15,001 bases of DNA from an uncultured bacterium (lineage in GTDB: Bacteria; Bacteroidota; Bacteroidia; Sphingobacteriales; Sphingobacteriaceae): positions 1 to 15,001 of the forward strand of contig CAJBVG010000127.1 in the NCBI GenBank assembly GCA_903958995.1, in the 5' to 3' direction. Position 1 is the stretch's first letter. Every line of letters starts with the position of its first letter. Positions 7,590 to 14,910 of the stretch are shown one piece after another. Position numbers and translations under genes: made by a program. Under the pieces are notes generated by a model. It was not told the DNA's origin. It made no database searches and saw only the letters and a list, made by a program, of their open reading frames with translations.

Positions 7590-9035
7590 TTATCGCATAT
7601 CATTCATTAAACGTTGATCAGCTGGCATAAAACCGGGCATATAGTACGGTTTACACTCAAAATTCTGATACGATTGGAATGTTGTTTTACCCTTCTGTAT
7701 TACAAAGTTAAACTTTTGTTCTTTAACTTGTTTATTATCAAACGATGTAAGCTTCAGTTTTATTTCCTGTGGCCCTGGTGGAAGTGAAATTCTTGTGTAA
7801 GAAATAGAATAAGGCAGGGTTTGCCAATTTCTAGTATCGGCCTTTTCAGTAATGGCATTTACAATACCTACTAACGAACCAACATTTTGATTCTGATCTC
7901 TAGCCGCATATTCAGCTGCTTTTTTAGTCGCTAAGCGTAATAATGAAGTGCTTAACTCTCTAAGCATGCGATCATGTAAGGTTTTAAAAGCAATGTTGTT
8001 AATGTTTTCAGCAACATCAAATGCATAATTGGTATTACCTATTTGAACAAAAGCTTCCTTGTAATATGGAGTACGCTCTACATATTTTGGGAATGCAACA
8101 CGTATAAATTCTAAATCTCCTAAGGCAGAATTGGTGCTTTTTCCCTGAGGAAGTGGGAACGGAATGCTCAATCCTAACTCATCATTGGCAAAAGTAACAT
8201 AACCACCTTCTCCTTTAATGATGCTAAAGTTTATGCTGTTCTCTGCTTTAACAGGTCCTAATCCATTATTCCAAAAGAAAAGGAGTTCCCCATTCTCTTT
8301 GTTTCGGGGTTCATCTTTCAATTTGAATTTTTCTTCAAAACGTCGGCCTTCATCATCAAATCCCATTTCATATGCCGTACGTATTACATCTTTCTTTAAT
8401 TGTAAGGGGATGCCAGTTTTAAATTGAGGCTCGTAAATTTTTTCGTAAGACTCTACTGCATTACGATAGGCAATAAAGGCATCATTAGTTTCACCAGCCG
8501 ATTCGTAAATAATACCCATTAGGTTTAAACCGAATGAATCTTCAGAATAGCGATTCTTTTTGGAGTACTTATCGTTTAATTGTTGAAGTTTTAAATTAAT
8601 ACGACGACATTCTATAATCGCATCTTCATGTTGCCCTAGTTGAACATAATTTAAAGCTTTATAATAATGAATTAATACTCGTTCAAAATCTTCACCACCA
8701 TATTCAGTAGCCATCGAATTAGTAATCATTGCTAAAGCTTGTGTGCTTAATACCTTGTTGTAATCTTCGATCAAAACATCTGCCACATTAAAGTATTCAT
8801 TACTCTTTTCGTAATTTCCCAATAGCATTTCTATCGTACCACGATTCATGTAATACAATAATTTATTTTTGCCTTCAGGTCCTTTTTTATCATTATCAAG
8901 AAGTTCTTTTGCTTTCGTAATATTTCCTTGCTCAACATTACTGTTAAACTCGGCTAATTTTTGATAATACGTAGCACAAGAACTGATAAAAAGAATGGAT
9001 ACAAACAGTAATAAATAGTGGAGTTGCTTCTTCAC
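7590..9035 (-). CDS. COG3014-type lipoprotein with TPR-like repeats
   Basis: This 481-residue lipoprotein has lipobox ISSC (Cys20). Residues 25-230 are helical with TPR-like pairs, for example NRGTIEMLLGNYEKSNEYFNV, YKALNYVQLGQHEDAIIECR and LMGIIYESAGETNDAFIAYR. The second half is beta-rich and of unknown function. The layout matches the COG3014 family as I know it, whose genes often sit beside LpoB-like (COG3417) lipoprotein genes, as here. A role in envelope or peptidoglycan control is therefore inferred only by association. The start is GTG at 9035: an in-frame TAG lies six codons upstream with no ATG between. The gene heads a tight operon with the rhodanese, mnmD and pyrD. No TAnnTTTG box is visible in the 63 bp before it, so readthrough from the LpoB-like gene past the hairpin at 9057 is possible. 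Confidence 0.82.
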   Translation of the reverse strand: MKKQLHYLLLFVSILFISSCATYYQKLAEFNSNVEQGNITKAKELLDNDKKGPEGKNKLLYYMNRGTIEMLLGNYEKSNEYFNVADVLIEDYNKVLSTQALAMITNSMATEYGGEDFERVLIHYYKALNYVQLGQHEDAIIECRRINLKLQQLNDKYSKKNRYSEDSFGLNLMGIIYESAGETNDAFIAYRNAVESYEKIYEPQFKTGIPLQLKKDVIRTAYEMGFDDEGRRFEEKFKLKDEPRNKENGELLFFWNNGLGPVKAENSINFSIIKGEGGYVTFANDELGLSIPFPLPQGKSTNSALGDLEFIRVAFPKYVERTPYYKEAFVQIGNTNYAFDVAENINNIAFKTLHDRMLRELSTSLLRLATKKAAEYAARDQNQNVGSLVGIVNAITEKADTRNWQTLPYSISYTRISLPPGPQEIKLKLTSFDNKQVKEQKFNFVIQKGKTTFQSYQNFECKPYYMPGFMPADQRLMNDMR

Positions 9036-9056
9036 GATGCCTTGATTATACTAGAG

Positions 9057-9089
9057 AAATAGCGAACTAGTGTTTTTAGTTCGCTATTT
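9057..9089. terminator. 13-bp hairpin between the LpoB-like and COG3014-type genes
   Basis: A perfect inverted repeat, AAATAGCGAACTA (9057-9069) with TAGTTCGCTATTT (9077-9089), surrounds a 7-nt loop. Read on the minus strand it follows the LpoB-like gene by about 10 nt, but its exit is only TTTCTCT. Read on the plus strand it is followed by GTTTTTT, a better U-tract. It may act as a two-way or partial terminator, or as an mRNA-processing and stability hairpin between two cotranscribed genes. Confidence 0.6.
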
Positions 9090-9098
9090 GTTTTTTAA

Positions 9099-9689
9099 TT
9101 AGTTTTGAATTGCTTTTTTGATTTTTTTATCACCAATCCAAACCTTTTCATTGGTTTCTAAATTGGTTAATTCTAAATCGATTTGGTAATACACTACTTT
9201 GTTTTTTCCATATTGGTCAACAATAGAAGTAATCACACCATTCAACATAAAGTCAGCACCTTTTTCTAATCCCCATTTTTTCTTGGTGTCATTAGATGAA
9301 AATGTTTGTTGGTCATTACGTTCGTCACGTAATTCTTTTCTTGCTTCACCCGCCTGTACCACCGAAACTAAACCAGAGTTGATGTATGCTTTTTCAATGT
9401 CTTTTATGAACGTTTCTGGATCGATGTGCTCCGTCGTTTTGTTTCTTACTGTTCCTACAATCACAACAGGTCTTTTCCCTTTAGCAGTTGTAAATTCAGT
9501 TCTCCATGGTTTTGCCATGCAATCGCTAATCATTTCATTTGAAACCAAACGAGAGTCGGTATCGTTCCAACGTCCACTTAAGTCGGTTTGTTGAGTAGGG
9601 TCAATTCGCTCTACTTTTCTAGTTTTACATCCTGTAAATACCAAACTGGTAAGGAATAACGTAGTAATTATTAAATAGGCCTTTTTCAT
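9099..9689 (-). CDS. LpoB-like penicillin-binding-protein activator lipoprotein (COG3417)
   Basis: This 196-residue lipoprotein has lipobox FTGC (Cys21). After a short linker comes the family's hallmark start, VERIDPTQQTDLSGRWNDTD (26-45), followed by an alpha/beta domain with VVIVGTVRNKTTEHIDPETF near 75-95 and FMLNGVITSI near 147-156. Proteins of this family include E. coli LpoB, an outer-membrane lipoprotein that reaches across the periplasm and stimulates PBP1b. Whether this one activates a PBP is inference from family membership. The neighbouring COG3014-type lipoprotein downstream is a recurring partner of the family. A -7 box lies about 50 nt upstream. The 77-bp region between this gene and the LVIVD operon holds divergent promoters. 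Confidence 0.82.
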   Translation of the reverse strand: MKKAYLIITTLFLTSLVFTGCKTRKVERIDPTQQTDLSGRWNDTDSRLVSNEMISDCMAKPWRTEFTTAKGKRPVVIVGTVRNKTTEHIDPETFIKDIEKAYINSGLVSVVQAGEARKELRDERNDQQTFSSNDTKKKWGLEKGADFMLNGVITSIVDQYGKNKVVYYQIDLELTNLETNEKVWIGDKKIKKAIQN

Positions 9690-9737
9690 ATTAGTTTATT
9701 TCTTTACTTTTATAGTACAATAACGATTATTTTTTAT

Positions 9738-9745
9738 CAAATATA
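9738..9745 (-). promoter_or_regulatory. -7 box for the LpoB-like gene
   Basis: Read on the minus strand the sequence is TATATTTG, a perfect match to TAnnTTTG, ending 49 nt before the ATG at 9689. No clear TTG -33 element is found at 19-21 bp upstream, so the call rests on the -7 box alone. On the plus strand only 7-of-8 matches (TACTTTTA at 9705, TATTTTTT at 9728) are available for the divergent LVIVD operon. Confidence 0.5.
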
Positions 9746-9766
9746 TAAGTTATTTAAACTTTTAAA

Positions 9767-10294
9767 ATGTCTACTCCAAATATCTACCGAAAGCATTGGT
9801 TATTTATACTTCCAATCCTATCTATTTTCTTGTATGCTTGTCCGATTTACACCACAGAGCCTATGGCGCCCGAAACGTCATATACTCCCTTATTTATGAC
9901 AAGGGCTCAGCTTGAATCATCGGTAAAGTCCATCACATCACAAAAACTACTTGAGCCAGGCAAAATGCTTGTCTATCAAAACTATATATTCTTAGTGGAG
10001 AAATATCAAGGGGTACATATTATTGATAATTCAAATCCTGCAGTACCTACAAAAGTTTCTTTTATAAGGGTCCCAGGTTGCATTGATATAGCATCGAAAG
10101 ATAATTTTTTGTTTGTAGATAATGCCGTGGATTTAGTCACTTTAAATATCAGCAATGTTACACAGATTACCGTTGTTTCACGACAAAGAGATGCCTTCCC
10201 TGAGCTTTATCCACCTGATTTAGGATATCTTCCATATATATACAGAGTCTCGAATAGAGAAGAAGGTTTAATTATTGTAGGATGGGAAAAATGA
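9767..10294 (+). CDS. LVIVD-repeat lipoprotein, N-terminal-half type
   Basis: This 175-residue lipoprotein has lipobox LYAC (Cys25). The mature part holds the LVIVD-type repeats of Bacteroidota beta-propeller-like lipoproteins: GKMLVYQNYIFLVEKYQGVH (65-84), HIIDNSNPAVPTKVSFIRVPG (84-104) and DIASKDNFLFVDNAVDLVTLN (107-127). It ends at EEGLIIVGWEK. In the full-length LVIVD lipoproteins I know (about 400-430 residues) a very similar segment, ending in an IGW- or DWxxK-like sequence, is followed in the same chain by the second half. Here the second half is a separate gene that begins inside this stop codon (ATGA overlap). Such proteins are outer-membrane lipoproteins of unknown function. No acidic Lys/Asp/Glu surface-export signal is evident after Cys25, so the facing side is uncertain. 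Confidence 0.8.
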   Translation: MSTPNIYRKHWLFILPILSIFLYACPIYTTEPMAPETSYTPLFMTRAQLESSVKSITSQKLLEPGKMLVYQNYIFLVEKYQGVHIIDNSNPAVPTKVSFIRVPGCIDIASKDNFLFVDNAVDLVTLNISNVTQITVVSRQRDAFPELYPPDLGYLPYIYRVSNREEGLIIVGWEK

Positions 10295-11049
10295 AAAACA
10301 TAACTAGACTACTGAATATAGTTGTAATTATAGGAATTGCAAGCTATTTAATTTCTTGCGGTGCTGGAGAATCAAATCTTAGTCCCGGCGGTACCTCCAC
10401 AGGAACAACAGGTTCATTAGCTCGCTTTGCGGTGAAGGACAATAAGATTTTCACTTTAAGTGGCGATGATGCAAAAACGTATACCATTGAAAGTAATGGA
10501 AGTTTAACATTATTTCAAACGATTTATTTAAACAATTCTATAGAAACTATTTTTTGTAGAAAAGACGCATTATTCGTAGGTACTAGTTCAGGGATGTTTA
10601 TCTATTCCTTAACAGGTTCTAATTACGCAGTTTACAAATCATTCTATAGTCATATATACAGTTGCGATCCTGTAGTAGCCGACGATTCTTTCGCTTATGT
10701 AACCTTAAATTCTACTGCCAACAATCGTTGTTGGAGAGGAATTAATGCCTTGGAAATTATAGACATTACTAGTTTAACTGCCCCAGCATTAAGGGTGAGT
10801 TATAACATGTCGTCGCCACAAGGGTTAGGTATAGATAGCAATTACCTTTTTGTATGTGATGATCACTTAAAAATGTATGATAAAAGTAATGTGGATTCCT
10901 TAGTGCTATTACATTCTTTTAATGTTAAAGCCAATGATGTGATTCCATTTAACCATAAATTAATGTTGACTTCTAGCACAGGTTTTTATCAATACTCTTA
11001 TGCGAATGGAGATTTAACTTTATTAAGTAGTATTTTAATCGGACAATAA
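10291..11049 (+). CDS. LVIVD-repeat lipoprotein, C-terminal-half type
   Basis: From the ATG at 10291 this is a 252-residue lipoprotein with lipobox LISC (Cys23), followed by a Gly/Ser/Thr linker (24-43). The body begins SLARFAVKDNKIFTLSG and continues with ETIFCRKDALFVGTSSGMFIY (85-105), SCDPVVADDSFAYVTLNS (124-141), EIIDITSLTAPAL, QGLGIDSNYLFVC and NDVIPFNHKLMLTSSTGFYQYSY. These match, in order, the C-terminal half of single-chain LVIVD lipoproteins as I remember them. I choose 10291 because it makes a 4-nt ATGA overlap with the upstream stop; an ATG at 10282 would add MGK only. The stop shares an A with the next start (TAATG). The gene probably works with its neighbours as a complementary half, but the function is unknown. 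Confidence 0.8.
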   Translation: MKNITRLLNIVVIIGIASYLISCGAGESNLSPGGTSTGTTGSLARFAVKDNKIFTLSGDDAKTYTIESNGSLTLFQTIYLNNSIETIFCRKDALFVGTSSGMFIYSLTGSNYAVYKSFYSHIYSCDPVVADDSFAYVTLNSTANNRCWRGINALEIIDITSLTAPALRVSYNMSSPQGLGIDSNYLFVCDDHLKMYDKSNVDSLVLLHSFNVKANDVIPFNHKLMLTSSTGFYQYSYANGDLTLLSSILIGQ

Positions 11050-11714
11050 TGAAAACGAAAATTATTTTTATGCTCATGTTATTGAGCATTGTGTCGACTT
11101 CAGTAAATGCTCAAACCGACAGCAGCGCTATTAAAAAGAGTTCATTTTGGTTACACACTTCTGGATTTCTATTTGGTGCATATCGTGTGGAATTTGAGCA
11201 ATCTTTAGATAAGAATTTTATGAATGGTATCGGTATTATGCCGATTTACTATTCTTTCGATTATGGTTATGGTACAAGTAATACACCTGGAAAAGAAAAT
11301 TTTATGATGTCGGGAGGTGGAGTAGATGTTTCTTTTAGAAAATACTTGCGAATTAATAATAAGCTAAACCGTTTAGGTTATGTAAAAGCAGGTATGGGAT
11401 ACAGCCATGTGAATTATAAATTTAAAGAGTACGGCTGGATTGATTATATCGATAATTTTGGTTCTTCAGCCACAAAATATTCTCTAAATTCTTATAAGCA
11501 AACAACCAATAGGGTAGATGCATTCGTGTATTTCGGTATGCGTGCCGATTTAAATATTGGTTTTTTTGTGGATGGTTATTTTGGGGTAATTGCTAAAACT
11601 TCGAATGTTAAAACCACATTTACAGAAAATGTAGATACTGGCATTGATCAACTCGGACAAAGTTTTAACGGAGTTTTGCCTCGTTTAGGCCTTTCTTTAG
11701 GCTTTTATTTCTAA
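11049..11714 (+). CDS. Outer-membrane beta-barrel protein of the LVIVD operon
   Basis: The 221 residues begin with a Sec signal peptide (MKTKIIFML..., likely cut after VNA at residue 21). They continue as alternating, Gly- and aromatic-rich strands, for example FWLHTSGFLFGAYRVEFEQS, GGGVDVSFRKYL, GYVKAGMGYSHVNYKF and VYFGMRADLNIGFFVDGYFG. The chain ends in LGLSLGFYF, with the C-terminal Phe of outer-membrane barrels. Size and pattern suggest a small barrel of 8-10 strands. There is no OmpA peptidoglycan-binding domain and no plug. I cannot place it in a named family. Its start overlaps the preceding LVIVD gene by 1 nt, so production is tied to the two lipoproteins, and it could be their membrane partner; that is inference from context. 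Confidence 0.75.
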   Translation: MKTKIIFMLMLLSIVSTSVNAQTDSSAIKKSSFWLHTSGFLFGAYRVEFEQSLDKNFMNGIGIMPIYYSFDYGYGTSNTPGKENFMMSGGGVDVSFRKYLRINNKLNRLGYVKAGMGYSHVNYKFKEYGWIDYIDNFGSSATKYSLNSYKQTTNRVDAFVYFGMRADLNIGFFVDGYFGVIAKTSNVKTTFTENVDTGIDQLGQSFNGVLPRLGLSLGFYF

Positions 11715-11744
11715 GAATTAAGGCAAAACAGTCCTATAATTTTA

Positions 11745-11752
11745 TATTTTTG
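11745..11752 (+). promoter_or_regulatory. Possible -7 box for valS
   Basis: TATTTTTG matches TAnnTTTG exactly and lies 33 nt before the valS ATG. No clear TTG is found 19-21 bp upstream, and the area is AT-rich, so chance is a fair alternative. If used, the transcript would start around 11759, inside the 5' arm of the hairpin that follows. Confidence 0.4.
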
Positions 11753-11753
11753 T

Positions 11754-11778
11754 AATCCCCAGCATTTTGGGGATTTTT
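11754..11778 (+). terminator. Hairpin with U-tract between the LVIVD operon and valS
   Basis: Arms AATCCCCA (11754-11761) and TGGGGATT (11768-11775) pair over 8 bp around a 6-nt loop, followed by T through 11778. This is a good candidate terminator for the LVIVD/barrel operon. It is only 8 nt from the valS start codon, so it would also sit in the leader of any transcript reading into valS. Confidence 0.6.
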
Positions 11779-11785
11779 ATTTATT

Positions 11786-14458
11786 ATGAGCATTTCGAAG
11801 ACATATTTATCAACAGAAGCAGAGAATAGATGGTATCCTTATTGGATGGAAAAAGGTTTTTTCCGTTCGGTTCCCGATGAGCGTGAGCCGTATACGGTAG
11901 TTATTCCTCCTCCAAATGTTACAGGAGTACTGCACATGGGGCATATGTTGAACAATACCATTCAAGATGTATTGATCCGTAGAGCCCGAATGATGGGCAA
12001 AAATGCATTATGGGTACCAGGTACAGACCACGCTTCTATTGCAACTGAAGCAAAAGTGGTGGCATTGCTTGCAGAAAAAGGAATTGACAAGAAATCATTA
12101 ACTCGTGAAGAGTTTTTATCATACGCATACGATTGGAAAGATAAATACGGAGGAATCATCCTCGACCAATTAAAAAAACTCGGTGCTTCATGTGATTGGG
12201 AGCGTACCACATTTACGATGGACCCTGCGATGAGCGGTGCGGTAATCGATACGTTTATTCACCTCTTCGAAAAAGGATTAATTTATCGTGGTATCCGAAT
12301 GGTGAATTGGGATCCGAAAGGATTAACTGCGGTATCTGACGAAGAAGTTATTCGTAAAGAAGTAAATCAAAAGTTATTCTACATCAAATATAAAATTAGT
12401 GATGGCTCAGGTTTTGTAACCATTGCTACTACTCGTCCGGAAACCATTATGGCAGACTCTGCTATATGTGTGAACCCGAATGATGAGCGCTATAAACATT
12501 TACATGGCAAGAAAATTTTAGTGCCTTTAATAAATCGTGAAATACCTATCATCACTGATGAGTATGTAACGATGGATTTTGGTACAGGATGTTTGAAAGT
12601 TACACCAGCCCATGATTTGAATGACTACGAGTTAGGTATTAAACATAAGCTTGCAGTTGTTGATATTTTAAATGATAATGGAACCTTAAACGAGAAAGCA
12701 GAAATTCTCGTTAATGAAGATCGATTTATTGCACGTAAAAAAATTGCTATAATGCTTGAAGAAGCTGGGCAGTTAGAGAAAGTAGAAGAGTATAAATCGC
12801 AAGTTGGTTTTTCTGAACGTACCGACGCCGTAATTGAACCAAAGCTATCGATGCAATGGTTTGTACGTATGGAAGTATTAGCAAAGCCTGCACTTGATGC
12901 GGTGAATGATGGAGAAGTAAATTTAATTCCCGATAAGTACATCAATACCTACCGTCATTGGATGGAGAATGTTAAAGATTGGTGTATCTCTCGTCAGCTT
13001 TGGTGGGGACAACAAATCCCAGCATGGTATGCAACGAATGGGGAAGTAGTAGTCGCAAAAACGGCTGAAGAAGCCATTGATAAATTCAAAGCATTGTCTG
13101 CGGATTATCAAAATATAACTATCTCAGATATTCGTCAGGATGATGATGTGGTTGATACTTGGTTCTCATCTTGGTTATGGCCAATATCTGTTTTTGATCC
13201 AACGGTTTTTGGTGATAAGAACAATAAAGGAAATGCTGATTTGAATTATTATTACCCTACCAATGATTTAGTAACGGCACCAGAAATTTTATTTTTCTGG
13301 GTAGCGCGAATGATTATGGCAGGTAAGGAATTTAGAAATCAGGTTCCTTTCAAGAATGTATATTTAACAGGTATTGTACGTGATAAGCAAGGACGTAAAA
13401 TGTCGAAATCATTAGGTAATTCACCTGACCCAATTGAGTTGATGGCGAAGTATGGTGCTGATGGTGTACGTGTGGGAATGTTACTTTGTTCGCCAGCTGG
13501 AAATGATTTAATGTTCGACGAATCGTATTGTGAGCAAGGAAGAAACTTTGCCAATAAAATTTGGAACGCCTTTCGTTTAGTAAAAGGTTGGACAGTTGAT
13601 GCTTCCTTGAAAAATGAAAATACAACAGCCAATGCGTGGTTCGATGCACGATTTAACGAATCATTAAAAGAGATTGAACAATTGTTTTTATCATATCGAT
13701 TATCAGAAGCCTTGATGAGTATTTACAAACTTATTTGGGATGATTTCTGTTCATCGTATTTAGAAATGATTAAGCCGACTTACCATAAACAAGAGAATGG
13801 CGATTCGTATCAAGATGCAATAGATGCGGAGACATTTGAGTTTGTGAAAAATAAATTTGCAGAAATATTAAAATTGATTCATCCATTTATGCCATTCCTT
13901 TCTGAAGAATTATGGCATGATGAAGAATTGTTTGGAGTACGTGCAGAAATGGATTGTTGTATAGTAGCAACTTATCCAACGGCGAAAGAATTTAATGGAC
14001 AACATTTATCAGAAATGAATGCAGTGTTGAGTATTGTTTCTGAAATGAGAAACATCAGAAATGCAAAACAAATTGCTCCGAAAGAAGCATTGAATTTATC
14101 TATTAAAAATAATTCGGGAGTAGTGTATGCTAAGTATGCGTTGATCTTAAAAAGATTAGCAATGATTGGTGAATTAGCCATGGTTCAAACAGTTCCAGAG
14201 AATGCTACACAGTTCTTATCGGGTAATGATGAGTGCTTTGTAGACTTAGGCGATTCGATAGATCCAGCAGTAGAGAAAGAGCGTATGATGAAGGAGCTCG
14301 TTTACTTAGAAGGGTTCTTGAAGTCTGTAGATGCTAAATTATCGAATGAGCGATTTGTTAATAATGCGAAAGGTGATGTTGTTGAAAACGAGAAAAAGAA
14401 GAAAGCCGACGCAGAACAAAAAATCGAGATTCTAAAAGTAAGTCTTGCTAAAATGTAA
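11786..14458 (+). CDS. valS: Valyl-tRNA synthetase
   Basis: ValRS charges tRNA-Val with valine and edits mischarged threonine. The 890 residues show the class I features in order: PPPNVTGVLHMGHMLNN with the HIGH-type HMGH at 50-53, then the editing (CP1) domain with TIATTRPETIMADSAICVNP. DWCISRQLWWGQQIPAWY, DDVVDTWFSSWLWP, ILFFWVARMIMAG and KMSKS (538-542) in GRKMSKSLGNSPDP follow. The anticodon-binding domain is next, and the C-terminal coiled-coil arm typical of ValRS is at about 828-890. The length is normal for a bacterial ValRS of the shorter type. The ATG at 11786 gives the expected start. The next gene begins 2 nt after the stop. A hairpin and a -7-like box lie directly upstream; I see no T-box. 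Confidence 0.98.
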   Translation: MSISKTYLSTEAENRWYPYWMEKGFFRSVPDEREPYTVVIPPPNVTGVLHMGHMLNNTIQDVLIRRARMMGKNALWVPGTDHASIATEAKVVALLAEKGIDKKSLTREEFLSYAYDWKDKYGGIILDQLKKLGASCDWERTTFTMDPAMSGAVIDTFIHLFEKGLIYRGIRMVNWDPKGLTAVSDEEVIRKEVNQKLFYIKYKISDGSGFVTIATTRPETIMADSAICVNPNDERYKHLHGKKILVPLINREIPIITDEYVTMDFGTGCLKVTPAHDLNDYELGIKHKLAVVDILNDNGTLNEKAEILVNEDRFIARKKIAIMLEEAGQLEKVEEYKSQVGFSERTDAVIEPKLSMQWFVRMEVLAKPALDAVNDGEVNLIPDKYINTYRHWMENVKDWCISRQLWWGQQIPAWYATNGEVVVAKTAEEAIDKFKALSADYQNITISDIRQDDDVVDTWFSSWLWPISVFDPTVFGDKNNKGNADLNYYYPTNDLVTAPEILFFWVARMIMAGKEFRNQVPFKNVYLTGIVRDKQGRKMSKSLGNSPDPIELMAKYGADGVRVGMLLCSPAGNDLMFDESYCEQGRNFANKIWNAFRLVKGWTVDASLKNENTTANAWFDARFNESLKEIEQLFLSYRLSEALMSIYKLIWDDFCSSYLEMIKPTYHKQENGDSYQDAIDAETFEFVKNKFAEILKLIHPFMPFLSEELWHDEELFGVRAEMDCCIVATYPTAKEFNGQHLSEMNAVLSIVSEMRNIRNAKQIAPKEALNLSIKNNSGVVYAKYALILKRLAMIGELAMVQTVPENATQFLSGNDECFVDLGDSIDPAVEKERMMKELVYLEGFLKSVDAKLSNERFVNNAKGDVVENEKKKKADAEQKIEILKVSLAKM

Positions 14459-14460
14459 TC

Positions 14461-14910
14461 ATGGAATTTATTCCACTCAACCTCCCAGCTTATCCTTTTC
14501 AAATTATTGAGAAAGCTGGGAAGTTTTATATTTTCGATTTCCTTCGTAAAAAAGAATTACTACTTACCCCAGAAGAATGGGTTCGACAACATTTTGTGCA
14601 GTACCTCATCCATCAAAAGGGATATTCTAAAAATCATATTAGTTTAGAAAAAGGATTGCAATTGCACGAGCTAAAAAAGCGAGCTGATATCCTTGTCTAC
14701 ACTAGCGAAGGCGAGCCGATGATGCTCATAGAGTGTAAAGCACCATCGATAAAAATTACACAAGAAGTATTTGATCAAGCAGCACGGTATAACATGATTT
14801 ACAAAGTGAAATACCTTGTGGTTACTAATGGCTTAGAGCACTATTACTGCGAAATGGATTATGAGTGTGAGAGTTATCGATTCCTAGAAGAACTCCCTAC
14901 TAAATTCTAA
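14461..14910 (+). CDS. HsdR N-terminal-like PD-(D/E)xK protein, stand-alone
   Basis: This is a 149-residue soluble protein made only of a domain resembling the N-terminal part of type I restriction HsdR subunits (HSDR_N type). The nuclease-fold signature is complete: Asp76 in KKRADILVY, then Glu91 and Lys93 in LIECKAPS, and a Gln in QAARYN (106-111). There is no helicase part, and no hsdM or hsdS nearby, so it is not a restriction system. Similar short proteins are common in Bacteroidota chromosomes, and I cannot give a proven function. It follows valS with a 2-nt gap and is probably cotranscribed with it. Its last codons (TKF and the stop) merge into a 7-bp-periodic array. Confidence 0.8.
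   Translation: MEFIPLNLPAYPFQIIEKAGKFYIFDFLRKKELLLTPEEWVRQHFVQYLIHQKGYSKNHISLEKGLQLHELKKRADILVYTSEGEPMMLIECKAPSIKITQEVFDQAARYNMIYKVKYLVVTNGLEHYYCEMDYECESYRFLEELPTKF

Noticed and set aside
9767..11049. Frameshifted pseudogene of one LVIVD protein
   Set aside because: The second frame begins with its own signal peptide and lipobox, and the junction is a standard ATGA overlap. A sequencing error or point frameshift would not produce these.
11715..11785. T-box or other amino-acid riboswitch before valS
   Set aside because: The leader is only 71 bp and contains one simple hairpin, with no T-box consensus or specifier structure.
13339..13649. Two overlapping minus-strand frames of 97 and 99 codons inside valS
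   Set aside because: They lie antisense to the KMSKS region of a clear valyl-tRNA synthetase, with no start context or domain.
14461..14910. Type I restriction system
   Set aside because: Only an HsdR N-terminal-like domain is present. There is no helicase domain, methylase or specificity subunit, and the gene sits behind valS.
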